DNA of 64,000 bases. Origin: Undaria pinnatifida (lineage: Eukaryota; Sar; Phaeophyceae; Laminariales; Alariaceae). Under the pieces are notes generated by a model that saw nothing but the letters and a program-made list of their open reading frames with translations, ran no database searches and was not told where the DNA came from. Below, one piece after another: positions 1-11,104 of the stretch (positions are counted from its first letter, which is position 1; each line of letters begins with the position of its first letter). Made by a program: the position numbers and the translations under genes. The stretch is from the NCBI GenBank assembly GCA_012845835.1, contig JABAKD010000011.1:13478214-13542213 (forward strand), read 5' to 3'.

Positions 1-97
1 TTTTGCGATAACTGCGTTAATGCCGAACAGGACACCCCGGGAGACGTGTTGAAGCGGAAATACTGGCCCATGCTGTGTTTATATGATTTGCGAGAGG
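1..97 (+). CDS. Partial coding-like segment at window edge
   Basis: The first frame is open from base 1 and reads like protein, with a CDNC pair near the start and a hydrophobic WPMLCLYDLREG stretch. A possible donor (GT at 98-99) would end an exon at 97 in phase 1; otherwise the frame runs on to TGA at 151-153. It could be an upstream exon of the plus-strand gene ending at 4,857, but I could not link the phases. I do not recognise the protein. No start codon is visible because the segment is cut by the window. Confidence 0.3.
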
Positions 98-614
98 GTG
101 CATTCTACACAAACTTTAGTGCAATTGCTCTCGAGTATATTGCTTTCCTGTGAATCTCAATTTGGCTTTCTTTTACCTTGTTTCTGGTTGGGTGTCCTGT
201 TGTGTACCCTCCCGAAAAACAACTTGACACGGCGGTAGTGCTGCGTTTAGACGCCTGAAATATGTGTTTCGCCGAAGGCGAGAAACCGAAAAGGTCCCCA
301 AAAATGCGTTGAACAATGTTTTCACCTGCGGCGAAAAACGTTGCGCTGCACGAAACGCGGCACGCGCAACCCGCGCCTTCCGTCGGCTGTTGCGCGAAAC
401 GGAAATTCGTCGACCCGACAGTTGTGCCTTGCGCCAGCGCAACAGCGCCACAGGTACGTAGATTCGCATTCGATTTCAAGTAGCAAGAGCCTCGTTGCTC
501 GGTTCTCGTTGACGTGCCTTCAACGTTATGCGAAGTGTGAAAACAATCGGCTGTTTTCGCCATCTGCGCTACCGCCTTGCCGTGGAAACCCGGGGGAAAC
601 CTGCGCCTTCACAG
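98..614. other. Spacer or intron, no gene seen
   Basis: Several overlapping frames are open on both strands because the stretch is GC-rich with repeated cgcgaaacg-like words (about 260-430). None shows convincing protein character or splice borders. The frame of the following exon is open back to an ATG at 528, so that exon might begin there. Confidence 0.4.
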
Positions 615-816
615 GACGCGAAGAAACCTCGACCTACGCGGGCAAAGGTGGCGGACTTGGCTACCACGGGCACGGGCGGAGCAGAAGGAGTGAGCTCCGT
701 GCCTGTACGGAAGTCGAAGCGACTAAGACGAGAAGCTCCCGATCACGAAAACGTACTATTGGCGTTGCCCGGAACGTGGGTGGACTCTTTGAACGGCCCA
801 CAAAGGAAGGCGCACG
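615..816 (+). CDS. Plus-strand gene P1, exon 1 of those seen
   Basis: Acceptor ccttcacag ends at 614; donor G|gtgagg follows 816, in phase 1. The 67-residue product is rich in Lys, Arg, Ala and Pro, with a basic KSKRLRRE cluster that could be a nuclear localisation signal. Without the donor, the frame stops at 860. Phase 1 matches the two leading bases of the next candidate exon at 3,449, the reason for linking them. The in-frame ATG at 528 could make this the first exon. Function not recognised. Confidence 0.45.
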
Positions 817-1264
817 GTGAGGAGGAGGGAGTAGCAGGGGGGCGGTGTCCCAGCTGTTAGCCGTCGGTGCGAAGGGACCGCCTTTTGGTGCAGCCGTTTC
901 GCCGAAAGGCTTGTTATGTTATCATGTTGTACGGTGAGACCGCCTAATGGTGCAGGTTTTTCGCCGGATAACGTATGTTTATATTAATAATATACTTCTT
1001 TTTTTTCCCAAAACCGTCAGATTTATCCCCTTGAAAGGATTTATAGCTTGCACGCACAAATTGCCCGCCCGTTCCCCCCCCCCCCCCCTCCAATCCCGCT
1101 TGCTTTTGATCAACACCAGGCCCCCACGTCCTTTAAAACTCCCCCCCCCCCTCACCGGTTATTCGACTTACAGGATTCACACGATAAACGGATACATTTC
1201 CCTCCTCAGCTGTCAAATTTTGTCCCCCTCAAAAACGGGTTTTACAGTTTCCGCGCACAGACTG

Positions 1265-1460
1265 ACTAACATCACCCTGTTGACCCTGATAGCTACACTG
1301 TAGTTGTAAGGGGAGTCGCCGACCTATATCCTTAATGAGGACACACAACTCGTAATACGCGCGATCGGAGTATCACACACAGCTTGCAAAGATGAGTTTC
1401 GACGAAATCTTCGATCTCACAGCTGAAGTGTATTTTCATTTTTTATAATATACAGGGGTA
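1265..1460 (+). repeat. Interspersed repeat, cttgcaaagatgagt family
   Basis: Shares gcgatcggagtatcacacacagcttgcaaa-type words and cgatctcacagct with stretches at 28,725-28,930 and 56,780-56,960. Shorter relics lie near 61,010-61,080 and 63,205-63,275. Non-coding; probably a small non-autonomous element. Confidence 0.6.
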
Positions 1461-1554
1461 CGCACGGGTACGCGTTGTTGCTCTGTAAAACAGCATTTTC
1501 TTCCTTTGGCTTTTTTATTTTGCATTTTCTTCCTTTGGCTTTTTTATTTTGCAA

Positions 1555-1655
1555 ACTCAAAAGTCCGACCCACGTCAGATTTGAACTCCAGAGGCGACTC
1601 TACTACACTGTTGTAGCATTCGACGGTACCCACTAGACCACCGGAGCCGTCCTAT
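1555..1655 (-). repeat. tRNA-headed SINE-like element
   Basis: Read on the minus strand it carries a tRNA box A-like tggtctagtgggta and, about 50 nt on, a box B-like gagttcaaatc. Then comes cgtgggtcggacttttgag and an A/T-rich tail. A diverged copy with the same tail lies at 24,600-24,705. The acceptor stem pairs poorly, so this is more likely a tRNA-derived SINE or tRNA relic than a working tRNA gene. Confidence 0.45.
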
Positions 1656-2739
1656 TTCCATCTTTGTTTCCAATTGTTTTTTCTTTGTTTTTTTTCTTGT
1701 TATTTTTGTTTTATTTTTCTCTTTCTTCTATTATGTTGCAAATAGTATGGTGTGCCGGCTTACATTATTTTTTGCCCGCGTGTTCATTGGGGTTCGGTGC
1801 ATGGCCAAATCACCTTGCTGTGTTTGCAATGTGTATTTCACTCTCGTAGTTTGTGACCACGGAGCTCGTCTCTCTACGAGGCATCAGCACGGACACTGGT
1901 TGTGCTGGGTGTACATGGGTGGAGATACCATTTTAATGTGAAGAACACACACACTCTAGTGTTGTCGTTGCGTTGTTGCTCTTTTGTTGTTGTTGTTGCA
2001 CTACACACCACTGACGACCACTGACGACCGAGCCATAACACTGACGACCACGCGAACCACCTCAGAATACCATTTACGCCCTCCATAGGAAATCTAATGT
2101 ACCGATGAGTGATGAGTGCCCTCTAATGACGTCACTAGTGACGTCACCGGGGTGAAATGGTTGAAAACACACAATAATGTGTATCTCTGCTCGCCCTCCC
2201 CCCTCCCTGTGTGTAACAAGGAAAATGGATAATGATTGTGTGCATACAAATCGTAATCGAGTCCGGAATTACTCGTGGTTGGTCTGTTGGTGTGGATGGA
2301 AGAACCCGGCGATAAGCGATTTGTTTCACAGCTTCAACATAGCTACGTGTACCGAGTAGCATTTCGATTGCGAATTACCGAATTACACGTCGCGAGGATT
2401 TTACCAAAAAATAAAAATACACTCCACATCTGTGAAATCGAATATTTCGTCGGAACTCATCTTTGCAAGCTGTGTGTGACGCTCCGATTTTGTGCCAGGT
2501 CCTCAAGAGGTGGTTTGTCAGATATGCGACACGTTTCTTGACCAGCAGTAATTGCTGGGTACAACCTGGCTAGTCTTGTTGGGCGGACACATTTTCGCTG
2601 CACTGTCTTGATATTGGAATGGTTTGAACTCACTCTGTAATGCATTGCCGGCGATATGCGTTGGCATGCTGTTTCCTTGTACTGCATACCTGGTCGTAGG
2701 TATTTTGGTTGGACGGTCGTGAGGTTACTATTTTCAGCA

Positions 2740-3110
2740 AGAAATGCGAACTTTGTGTGTTGCAAAAACTTGACACGTCGGAAAGATCGTATTACTTTTC
2801 ATGGTCTACATGATCTGTGTCTTTCGCAGGAGACAGATCCCTGGTCTAAACGTTTTTTGCATGGTCTCGATCATGTTGCCCAGTGAGAGCCGGCTGATCT
2901 GAATTTTCTGTTATCGAATAGTTGGATAGTACCATATGTTTTTTTTTTCTAGTTTGGATCTGTACTACGCAGATCCTGTACAACTCATCATAACGGCATA
3001 TATATATGATCTACAGGATATTTCATGAACTAAATGATCTGCCATGGTCTATATGATATGTCACGATCTATATGAACAGTAATGATATAGGCCGTGATCT
3101 GTCCGATGTG
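2740..3110 (+). repeat. Interspersed repeat, tgatct-rich family
   Basis: A stretch dense in catggtctacatgatctg / gatctgtac words. The same order of words returns at 16,500-16,760 and 31,835-32,110, including gatcctg..catataacggca-type centres. Non-coding. Confidence 0.6.
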
Positions 3111-3448
3111 TGAAAAGTTGGCAAGTGAAAGAGACAGGAAAGTGCCGATTGATCTTGCGGTGCATTATTTTTTCTTGTTATTTTTGTCCTCTCGCGGATG
3201 AGGAAAATGAAGCATAAGTTCATCACACTTCCACGTGTTTCCACACATGCTGTTTGTCGATCTAACTCAATTGTATTTGCATGACGTTCATACACTTGAA
3301 TAGTATATAAGTAAGATAAGTCCTACCTGGTACTTGATATTGCCCGGCTTCGCCACCTAATAGTCCTCATCGGTCTCTCTCTAAAGGGACTGACATTGTT
3401 TTTGGCGAACCTTTGCTCCGTTCGTCTGAACTATTTCCCGAACGAAAG

Positions 3449-3615
3449 GAGCACGTACTTCTTTTCGACACGACTACGGACCTGAGCTGTGCAAAGAAGA
3501 AGCTGACGAGAAAATGAAGGTGCGCATGTACTTGGAGTCGAGAACTCGCTGCCGTGAGGAAGGGTGTAAGCGTACGTACCGGTCGTTTTTCCAGGCAGCT
3601 TTCGATGCGTTGAAG
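3449..3615 (+). CDS. P1 exon 2
   Basis: The frame is helical and charged (CKEEADEKMKVRMYLESRTR..AAFDALK), 55 residues, with a Cys pair in RCREEGCK. The donor aag|gtgaag after 3,615 is phase 0 and fits the next exon. The acceptor at 3,448 (gaaag) is weak. It is chosen because it gives the two bases needed after exon 1; cctgag at about 3,491 is an alternative. Without the donor, the frame stops at a TGA about 24 nt on. Function not recognised. Confidence 0.5.
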
Positions 3616-3989
3616 GTGAAGCTGCAATGCTTTCGCTGACCTGCCAAAGTTTGTCGTGTTTATCCCCCCTTGAAGCGTTGGTGTGCACAAAACTTCGTCT
3701 CCTTCCTGACAATAGCGAAGAAAAAACTCGATTGGTGACATTTAGAAAAAATGGCGTTTTTTTTGTACAAATTGAACAAGCTTTTGTTGCCGCTAATCGT
3801 GACATCAGTTTTCATTATGTTGAAATATATTACACATAATTGTCAACAATTCGTAATAAATGTCTCGATGCGCGACCATGTCACGTTTTTTCTCCCATGA
3901 TTTTTATTTTTTATTTTTATTCGTTCAGAAGTGACCCTCGCTCGGCACCAAAACGCGCACATCCTATATTTGCATATACTGCGATGCAG

Positions 3990-4100
3990 GTGTTGCAAGG
4001 GCAGATCGATGACGCGGACGACACGAAAGCGGGCACGGCGAGCTACCAACACTGCTACCACCGCGTGCGGACGATGTCGGATAAGCAGCTTGCCACGAGG
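3990..4100 (+). CDS. P1 exon 3
   Basis: Clear splice borders: acceptor ctgcgatgcag ends at 3,989 and donor agg|gtaagc follows 4,100. Phase 0 on both sides, 37 residues, hydrophilic, with an acidic start (QIDDADD) and a His/Tyr/Cys patch (YQHCYHRV). Strong GC content and third-position bias compared with flanks. Product unknown. Confidence 0.7.
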
Positions 4101-4704
4101 GTAAGCCACCCGCGGCGCAGATCGGCTGACGGTGAACGCTGAGGTCACTCGATGTTTCACGGATGCAGACTTGTATCTGTGTGCGCTGTCTTTGCATTTA
4201 GCGCTCGTTCCGTTTCCACCCACGGACATGAGCATACCCAGTGTCCTTTCAGACATGCACCCCTCTTTATGCAGCCATACGTATGCCTGGTTGATGTCTA
4301 GAGACCTTTTGTGTGGCGTGTTATCATATCTTCAGTTTTGTAACCAAGCGGTAGTGTCCACTGCACTTCACCTTGTTCCTGGCGAGTGTTTCGAATGGTC
4401 GTGCTCCGGACATGTTTTCTCGGTTTGGCAGCATTGCAGGGTTCCTTCAGACAGGACTTGCTTACGGTTGGCGGTCCTCACCACCTTTGCACTGTACCAT
4501 GGTACCAGGTACCAGTTTGAGCTCTTTTAGATATGCAACCGCGTTTTGGGGGGAGAAAGTACTTGGTAATAGAGTTGTCGTTATCTTGCAAAAGTGAAAG
4601 GGCTCACAAGAGCAGAAAAGCGTGTCCTACTGCAGTAATGTACCTGCTGTCGGTAATCTTGCATCATGATGGTGCTTTGTGTGCCCGCGAAACACATTTG
4701 ACAG

Positions 4705-4857
4705 GTGCGAGTTATTGAACGCGCAAGGGGAGCTAAAGCCCAGACGAAGATGTTGGTTTTCACCCACGTCCTTAAGGCCCGAGGAAAGGACGAACTCCTC
4801 GCCCTTGCCGAGGCAGCATTAGACCGCCTCGTGCGTGGCGTACCCATGCCGGAATAG
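4705..4857 (+). CDS. P1 terminal exon
   Basis: Acceptor acatttgacag ends at 4,704. The 50-residue reading is helical (MLVFTHVLKARGKDELLALA, then an AEAALDRLV run) and ends at TAG 4,855-4,857. Phase 0 matches exon 3. The exon's 3' edge and the following sequence are repeated at about 225-bp spacing downstream. The whole visible P1 product is a helix-rich protein of at least 200 residues that I do not recognise. Confidence 0.7.
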   Translation: MRVIERARGAKAQTKMLVFTHVLKARGKDELLALAEAALDRLVRGVPMPE

Positions 4858-5390
4858 CATAAGGGGGCTTGCTGACCGACGGGACTACGGGACGACGAGC
4901 GTTTTTGATGCGAACCTTTGCCTATGCACACACGCGTTGGTTGTTTCGGTCCCGTTGGGTATGAAATGGTGCGCTATTCACGTGCAACTTGTGGTCGTTT
5001 TGATGTTTGCTTCTGCTCCTTCGTCTGGTAGCGTTCTGTCGGGCATGTTTCGTGCGTGGGGTACGAATGCCGGAATAGAATAGGGAGGGGAAGCTGACCG
5101 GCCGGCGGGGCTGCGAGCACGGACGAGGAACATTTTGGCGCGAACGTATGCACGCACGCGTTCACGGTGGTTCTTTCAGTGCATTTAGTATTTGTCGTGC
5201 ACTTTTCACGCCCACGTTGCGTTGGTGTTTTGCTCTTACGCTCTCTTTCCTCATCTGATCGTGTCCTGTTGAGCATGCCCCTTACGTGGGGTACCCATGC
5301 GAGAACCACGGGATCAGGGGATTTGTTTTTTGTACGAACGTCTCCATGCATGCGGTGCGGTGGTCCTTTCACAGCGTTTAAAGACGCACT
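4830..5390 (+). repeat. Tandem copies of P1 3' end
   Basis: Three diverged copies, spaced about 225 bp (4,830-4,960, 5,050-5,180, 5,275-5,390). Each contains cgtggcgtacccatgccgg-like then gcgaacgt..atgcacgcacgcg and tttcggtc/ctttcag. The first copy includes the P1 stop codon; the others are 3' relics. Part of it (tagcgttctgtcgggcat) also appears near 5,684. Confidence 0.65.
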
Positions 5391-5925
5391 GCAAAACAGG
5401 ACAACAAATATTAAAAAACAGGCATAAACGACCCAGGCTGGGTTTCTTATCTGGGAGAGGGCGCGTGTTACACTAACTTCAGTATAAAGTCTCCTGGATT
5501 TATTATATTCCTGCAAACATCAGCCTGCCTTCCTCATTACCTTGTTCCTTATTGGATTTCCTGGAAGGTGTATTCAGTCGCGATATCCGGTGTTTTTGAT
5601 GTTTTGCTCTCATCCACAACGGAAAACCGCCGTGCGTCAGCGGATGCACGTGTAGACTGGATTGGCATGGTTCTGTCATCTAATAGCGTTCTGTCGGGCA
5701 TTTGCGGAAGCAGCCCTCGTTTTTTTTAGACCGCCGACAGCGTTGCAACGATGCGACGCGTGTTTGAGACAACCAGCAGCAGACGACTCGCGTCTTACAC
5801 CGATCAGGACCGTTTGCGCTGAGCGGTGAGCGATTTGGACTCGAAGAGCGGGGCTTCCCATGGAGATTTCGTCGGTCCACATTAGGATGCTGTCACAGTA
5901 TGGGTCTCCCAGTAATGGCGGTGGC
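5391..5925. other. Spacer, no gene seen
   Basis: No splice-bounded coding stretch. Contains a further relic of tagcgttctgtcgggcat near 5,684. Confidence 0.4.
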
Positions 5926-6090
5926 GTGATATGGTTTAGAGAGCGATGTGACCGCTTTATGGGGGGAAGCCGTCTTGTTCGTTCCGGGTTATTAGTACTG
6001 TAGTGCAATTCCCCAGTCGCGCCAGACGATTTTGACCGCCTTGTATCGGATCACCAGCTAACTCAGACCGCCCTATTGGGGAACCCCTAC
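5926..6090 (+). repeat. Interspersed repeat, gcggtatcccgatat family
   Basis: Shares gcaattccccagtcgcgcca and ttgaccgc..tatcgggat with 34,770-34,935. In inverted orientation it matches 49,890-50,065 and 17,415-17,545. Looks like a small non-autonomous DNA element; no ORF. Confidence 0.6.
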
Positions 6091-6349
6091 TGTACCTTAC
6101 GTTCTACGATAATGCGAGCCGGGGGGGACGGCGTCAGTCAGCTCAACATGAGTCACGTTGTGCTAAAACTCTACGACGACAATGAGACCGGGAGGGGCGT
6201 TGGTCATCTCGTCGGCGGTAACGGCGGTAGCGTGGTGCCGCCATGGAGTGAGGTGTAACTGTGGTGGGGGAAACGGGAACGTCGAATGCTGAAGAATAGC
6301 AGCTGGTATACCTCATTGCCTCTATTCCAGCTATTTTGTATCTTAGATG

Positions 6350-6860
6350 GAGGTAACACCACTTTTTGGCTGAAACGTTTTCGGGATGAAGGTGCTCCTT
6401 AACGCCTTTACAACTGGAAACCCGTTTTGGGGGACAAATTATTTGGAACTACAGCAGTGTAGGGAGGGGTTTGGGGACTCTAAAGGGGTTTAGCACCTTT
6501 GCAACTGGAAAACCTTTATTGGGGGACAACTTACTTGGAATTACAGTGTAGGGAGGGGTTTGGGGGCTCTAAAGGGGTTCAACACCTTTGCAACTGGAAA
6601 GGCGTTGTTGGGGGACAAATTACTTGGAATTACACTATATGGAGGGGTTTGGCGGGCTCAAAAGGGGTTATAACCCAAAAAACCGTCGGAAATCTCAGTT
6701 TTGTTTTGCAACACGTTTTTCATTGTGCACATAGGTGACGGGATTGTTGATCGGGTATCACAGCACTTTTATTTTTGTCCAAGCCAGTTCTTTGGGTGAG
6801 GTATACCTGCCAAGCCACCACCCTCAGAAGGCGAAGAAAGAGTCAGTGCACCTCCACCGT
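6350..6860 (+). repeat. RepA copy with internal 88-bp triplication
   Basis: Typical RepA words in order: ttttggctgaaacgtttt, gctccttaac, aaccgtcgg, ttgggtgaggtata, accctcagaagg, acctccaccgt. Inside it, about 6,400-6,680 holds three copies of an about 88-bp unit (aactggaaa..gggggacaaattactt..ggaggggtttgg). Single pieces of this unit lie in neighbouring copies near 7,910-8,000 (inverted) and 8,275-8,360. Confidence 0.65.
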
Positions 6861-6874
6861 GCTGTTAGTGTTAC

Positions 6875-6923
6875 TACTGTACTGTACTGTACTGTACTGT
6901 ACTGTACTGTACTGTACTGTACT
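6875..6923 (+). repeat. Pentanucleotide array (ACTGT)n
   Basis: About nine to ten perfect ACTGT units begin just after the RepA end acctccaccgt. No coding role. Confidence 0.9.
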
Positions 6924-7314
6924 ACTATTAATACTAGCATGCGTCCCACGTTGCTTAAAAATACTATAAGAAGCTCCTTTGAGTCGCTGCAGCCGGGTTT
7001 TACGTCCGCCGCCGCCTACCGAAGAGAACGCACAAAACTTAGCCACGGTCACCACTACCACGCTGAGCGAATTCCTCGCGACGGCTCTACTACTAATATA
7101 TCTCACGAGGCACTGGCGTAATGCCAATGGTACAGCTGCCATCAACCCGGCACAACGCTCAAAACGTATCTCATACATACGGCGCACTATTTTCACGGGC
7201 ATTTTGGAATTCCTCGGTCGTTTTGCATGCTTGTAATGCTTTCCACCAGGCTGTTCTACATGCAAAGAGCTGACACTGACAACTGACACGACAAGTGCTG
7301 TGATAGATACCTAG

Positions 7315-8375
7315 CGATAGAGGTATGCCAGGTATACCGTTTTTTGGCTATTGTTTTCTGAATGACCGGGCTCCTTAACCCCAAATGGTCTGAATGTCAT
7401 TCTTGCTTTGAAATGTGTTTTTTTGTACGTAGGCCAAGGGTTTGGCCATCGGGCAACACGTTCAGTTTCGCTCAAAATAAGTTTTTGGGTGAGGCACACG
7501 TAGCTGCTGATCATCAGGTTAAGAGCCTCGGAAACAAAAGGGTGCCTCGCCTTTATCGTAGTATGTGTCAGCTAAACCATAATACCTATACATGGGAAAG
7601 GGCATGGATCACCAGTTTACTGCAGCAGCAGGCCGTCTGCTTTTACGCAATCGAATTTCCCATGGGGGCATGTTTTGCTGGTGAGTCTTACGGCGTTCCA
7701 TGCTTACTGCATTCGACGGCGGATCGGATACCCAAGAGCGCCCCCTCTTTGGCAATTCAAGGAAAAATCACGCCGAACAAAGATTACGGTGACAGCACGG
7801 GCCACACGAAGCAGCCCGGGCTGCTGTGGGGTATGGGGTATGTAGGACGCGCGCTACGATAGAGGTGTACACCCCTTTTTGACGAAACTATTTTCTGGAT
7901 GATGGGGCTCCTTAACACCCCTAAAGCCCCAAAACCCCTCTCTATACTAATTCCAAGTGATTTGTCCCCGAAACGAGTTTTCAGTTGTGAAAGGCGTTAA
8001 TCCGAAATCGCCAAAATGTCACTATTCTTGTCTTGCATGTTTTTTTTTTTTGGCATTCCTAAGCCGTGGGTTGGCTTCTTCAAGGCCATGATGATTGATG
8101 GTGGTTTGTTCATCGGGTTGCAGTTGCAGTTTTATCAGATATAGTCACTTTTGGGTGAGGTAGGTATAGAGCTCCTCACCATGTTAAGAGCCTCAGAAAG
8201 AAAAGGAAAGAAAAAACGGTACACCTCTATAACGTAGCATGTGTCGCAGGGGATATGTCGGAATTGCAGTTTAACCCCTTCACAACTGGAAACCAGTTTT
8301 GGGGAAAAATCACTTGGAATTAGTATTGGGAGGGGTGTGGCGGCTCCAAAAGGGTTCAAGAGCTTTACGGGCGCA
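7315..8375 (+). repeat. Cluster of RepA copies
   Basis: One copy at 7,315-7,570 runs from gatagaggtat through ttttggct, gctccttaaccc, tttgggtgaggc and ggttaagagcctcgg to atcgtagtatgtgtc. A second, composite copy covers 7,860-8,240, with the 88-bp unit in both orientations at 7,910-8,000 and 8,275-8,375. No gene seen between them. Confidence 0.6.
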
Positions 8376-9095
8376 CGTGCAGCATGATGATGATGATGAT
8401 TATGACGCGTGCACTGGCGCGCGCTCCTCCCTCGGCATCGTCGACGTTTCGGGCGTAACTATTAGTAACCCGCTCTGTTTCGGTAGACCACTACGGTCAC
8501 GGGGATGGACCCAGGATGTCCCATGGCGACCACACAAGTCTTCTCTCATTCATTGATGTCGAACGGACAAACCCTGAGGTATGATACGCATGCCAGTATC
8601 TTGCCGACGACTAAATTTTCTCTTGTCGGCGTCACATATAAAACCCTGAACAACATATCTTGCCGATAACCCACTGGGATTAACCACTATCAAAATACCC
8701 TTGATCAAAACAAGACGACGGGGGCATCGCCGATTCAGTTCCGACCCCATCAAGCCTAGAAGCACCGCCGACATTTAATTAATCGCACTGAGGCTTCCGC
8801 AGGGGGCCGCGCTGATACCTTGTAACCACTACATCCACCCCGAAAATCTCGCCATGTTTACGTTTGTCTCCCTCTAGAGCTCCAAATGGCGACGTCTCGT
8901 CTAAAGCCCTTTTAATGCTGTACACAATACCCCCACAAACTTCAAGTAGAATATCTCCAAAAACGAGGGTTCACTTCTAAAGGGGTCGACTAACAGTTAG
9001 CGCTGTACAAAATACCCACAAAAATTTCAAGTAACATAGAATGTCCCCCCCCAAAAAAGGGTTCAAGTAAAGGGGTCGACTAAAGTCTGGAGAGC
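8376..9095. other. Spacer, no gene seen
   Basis: Only a short gatgat run (about 8,384-8,402) and two near-duplicate stretches (8,925-8,990 and 9,000-9,085, aaaatacccacaaa..ttcaagta..aaggggtcgacta) stand out. Confidence 0.4.
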
Positions 9096-9109
9096 TAGCT
9101 CTAAAAAAA

Positions 9110-9790
9110 CTCTAGAGGGTGCACAGCACGAGAGCTACAAAACACGAAAAATCAAACGATTCCCACGAACTATTAATGGCTGTAAATGAGGTGGGGGAAA
9201 ACCATCGATTGCCATAGCAAAAGCTACAAATTACGAAAAAAAAGCAAACGATTGCGACGAGCTATCATAGCTGTAAATCAGGGGGGGGGGGGCAATTGAT
9301 TGCCACAGAACAAGCTACAAATCACGAAAACATAAACGATTGCCACAACCTGGTAGCTGTTATTATCCGTAAACCAGGGAAAAACAATCGATTTCCACAG
9401 AACGAGCTACGAATCACGAGAAACCAAATGAAATCAAACACTGCATTATTAATAGTTGTAATCAGGAGGAAAATCATCGAGTGCCACAGCACGAGCTACG
9501 AATCACAAAAAATCAAAGGATTGACACGAGCTAGCTGTAAATTAAGAATAAAAGCAATCGATTGCCACTGCACAGGCTACAAATCACGGAGAATCAAACC
9601 GTTTGCCACGAGCTACTTAGTAGCTATTAATCAGGGGAAAGCCAATCGATTGCCGCAGCACGAGCTACGAATCACGAAAATCAAACGATTGCCGCCACCT
9701 AGCTGTAAATCAGGAAAGAAAAAGACAATCGATTGCCTCAGCACGAGCTACAGATTCTCGCGAAAACTCAAACGGTTGCACCCATTCCAC
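9110..9790 (+). repeat. Minisatellite, about 80-90-bp unit
   Basis: Roughly eight diverged copies of a unit containing gccacagcacgagctac, aatcacgaaaa, tcaaacgattgcc, agctgtaaatcagg and caatcgattgcc. The open frame across it (9,296-9,814) is a by-product of the repeat and is not called as a gene. Confidence 0.75.
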
Positions 9791-10019
9791 ATTATTTTGG
9801 CTGTTCGCGTGTGATGTAGTCCTTGATCACAGGACAGGCTCCAATACCTTTCAGGCGTGAAATAATACCTCATATGAAAAAAACTACTCCAAACCGAAAC
9901 AATACACGCAATGAAGCAAGCCGTACATCAGACGAGAAATAACGATGAAGTCGGAAAGATGCGCATGTACGTATTAATTACGTATCGTACGAACGCTGTA
10001 AGTATCGCAACTGAAACCG

Positions 10020-10150
10020 AGGAGACTCTATCAAGCCTTGGGCAGCTTCTCGCCGTAGCAAGTGAGTCATCCCCGTGGCGTTTGTTAGTCAAGCTGAAGA
10101 AGGATTCAGTCGATCTTGGAAGGTCTTCGGCACCACCCTACTCTCGCCCT
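10020..10150 (-). pseudogene. Degenerate tandem copy of the ORF at 10,216
   Basis: Matches 10,215-10,350 closely (cagcttctcg..gtagca..gtgagtcatccccgt, then gaagaaggattca..tcgatctt) but lacks about 10 nt and carries an in-frame stop on the minus strand. Only the C-terminal coding part is copied. It lies immediately downstream, so it is a local tandem duplicate. Confidence 0.6.
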
Positions 10151-10215
10151 TATTGGTAGGAATTACAAAATATTAACGAAATGCGCCTGTGTGCATGCAG
10201 CAGCGACCTTGTGCG

Positions 10216-10575
10216 TTATCGAGCCTTCGCAGCTTCTCGTCGTAGCACGTGAGTCATCCCCGTCGCGTCTGCCAGGCGTTTGTTGGCCAAATTGAAGAAG
10301 GATTCATGTCGATCTTTGAACGCCTTCGGCACTATCCTATCCACGCTCTTCGGCCCGGCGTCGGCGACGTACTCGAACGCGTATTTATCCTGTTTCCTCC
10401 GGTCAAAGTTGACCGGAAAAGGGGAGGGGGAATCGTCGGTGTTGACAAAATTTACCAACCAAATATAGGCACCGGTATTTTTATCATGTAGCGGTAGCCT
10501 AAAAGGCAAGAACATGCCGAAAAAGCAAGAGCGCGGGACGATCATATCAACCACCAAGCCACAAGGCGGGATCAT
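10216..10575 (-). CDS. Unrecognised ORF, possibly a terminal exon
   Basis: A 119-codon reading ending in TAA. The second half in particular looks like protein (YAFEYVADAGPKSVDRIVPK then a KAFKDRHESFFNLANKRL helix), ending REAAKAR. Upstream in another frame a short reading (TKKVPFFNDPALWLGG) also looks like protein. This suggests either a frameshift or a small intron with acceptor cttgccttttag near 10,504. The true start is therefore uncertain. It may be the last exon of the gene that includes 11,670-11,757. No family recognised. Confidence 0.4.
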   Translation of the reverse strand: MIPPCGLVVDMIVPRSCFFGMFLPFRLPLHDKNTGAYIWLVNFVNTDDSPSPFPVNFDRRKQDKYAFEYVADAGPKSVDRIVPKAFKDRHESFFNLANKRLADATGMTHVLRREAAKAR

Positions 10576-10964
10576 TAAAAAACGGCACTTTCTTGGTGCG
10601 AGTATTAGGCATAAGAAAAAACAACTCTAATACCACGTACCAGGTATGTTTTTTTTTGTATATATATATGCAACTCATGGCAGTAATTGATGCCAAACAG
10701 TGTTATGTCGCATTTTCGGTCTCGAAACTTCCTCTTATCATAATAGTTTGCAAGCTAAGTTTCCACATATGCCTGCCTCTGTGGGCGCCTTCATCGTGTT
10801 CTATCGCTTCACAAGCCATCAAAGGATCGCTCAATAATTAGTACCCAGAGGTATTTGGGTTGCATATTTAGAACAAGAATGCGCGGCTCTAAATACCGAC
10901 CTGGTTGAAAATTTAGAGACTGTTTGGCTAATCATATACTTCGAAGTATACAACAGCCGGTCGC

Positions 10965-11085
10965 CCCGGTGGCGTATCAGGTTCTCCTCGAGCCTGGTAT
11001 AGGTCAGTTTCGTGAGTTCGAATCCCCCCGAATGCATACTCGTATAAATTCGTGGGGACTTTTTCTTGCGCACAAATTGACTTGC
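10965..11085 (+). repeat. tRNA-like (SINE head) sequence
   Basis: Contains a box A-like tggcgtatcaggtt and box B gagttcgaatcccc about 40 nt apart, followed by gaatgcatactcgtataaatt. The stems are imperfect and there is no clear acceptor pairing, so a tRNA pseudogene or SINE head is likelier than a working tRNA. Confidence 0.35.
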
Positions 11086-11104
11086 GGAAGGCGTGAGAGC
11101 GCGA

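Larger units (their letters stand above)
817..3448. other. Long P1 intron filled with repeats
   Basis: No exon is visible on either strand. The stretch holds C-runs (1,074-1,150), a repeat of the aaagatgagt..cgatctcacagct family (1,265-1,460), a tRNA-headed repeat (1,555-1,655), CT/TTG-rich stretches (1,670-2,000) and a long copy of the catggtctacatgatctg family (2,740-3,110). Confidence 0.5.

Noticed and set aside
9296-9814. 172-codon ORF
   Set aside because: Spans a diverged tandem repeat and repeats its own motifs.
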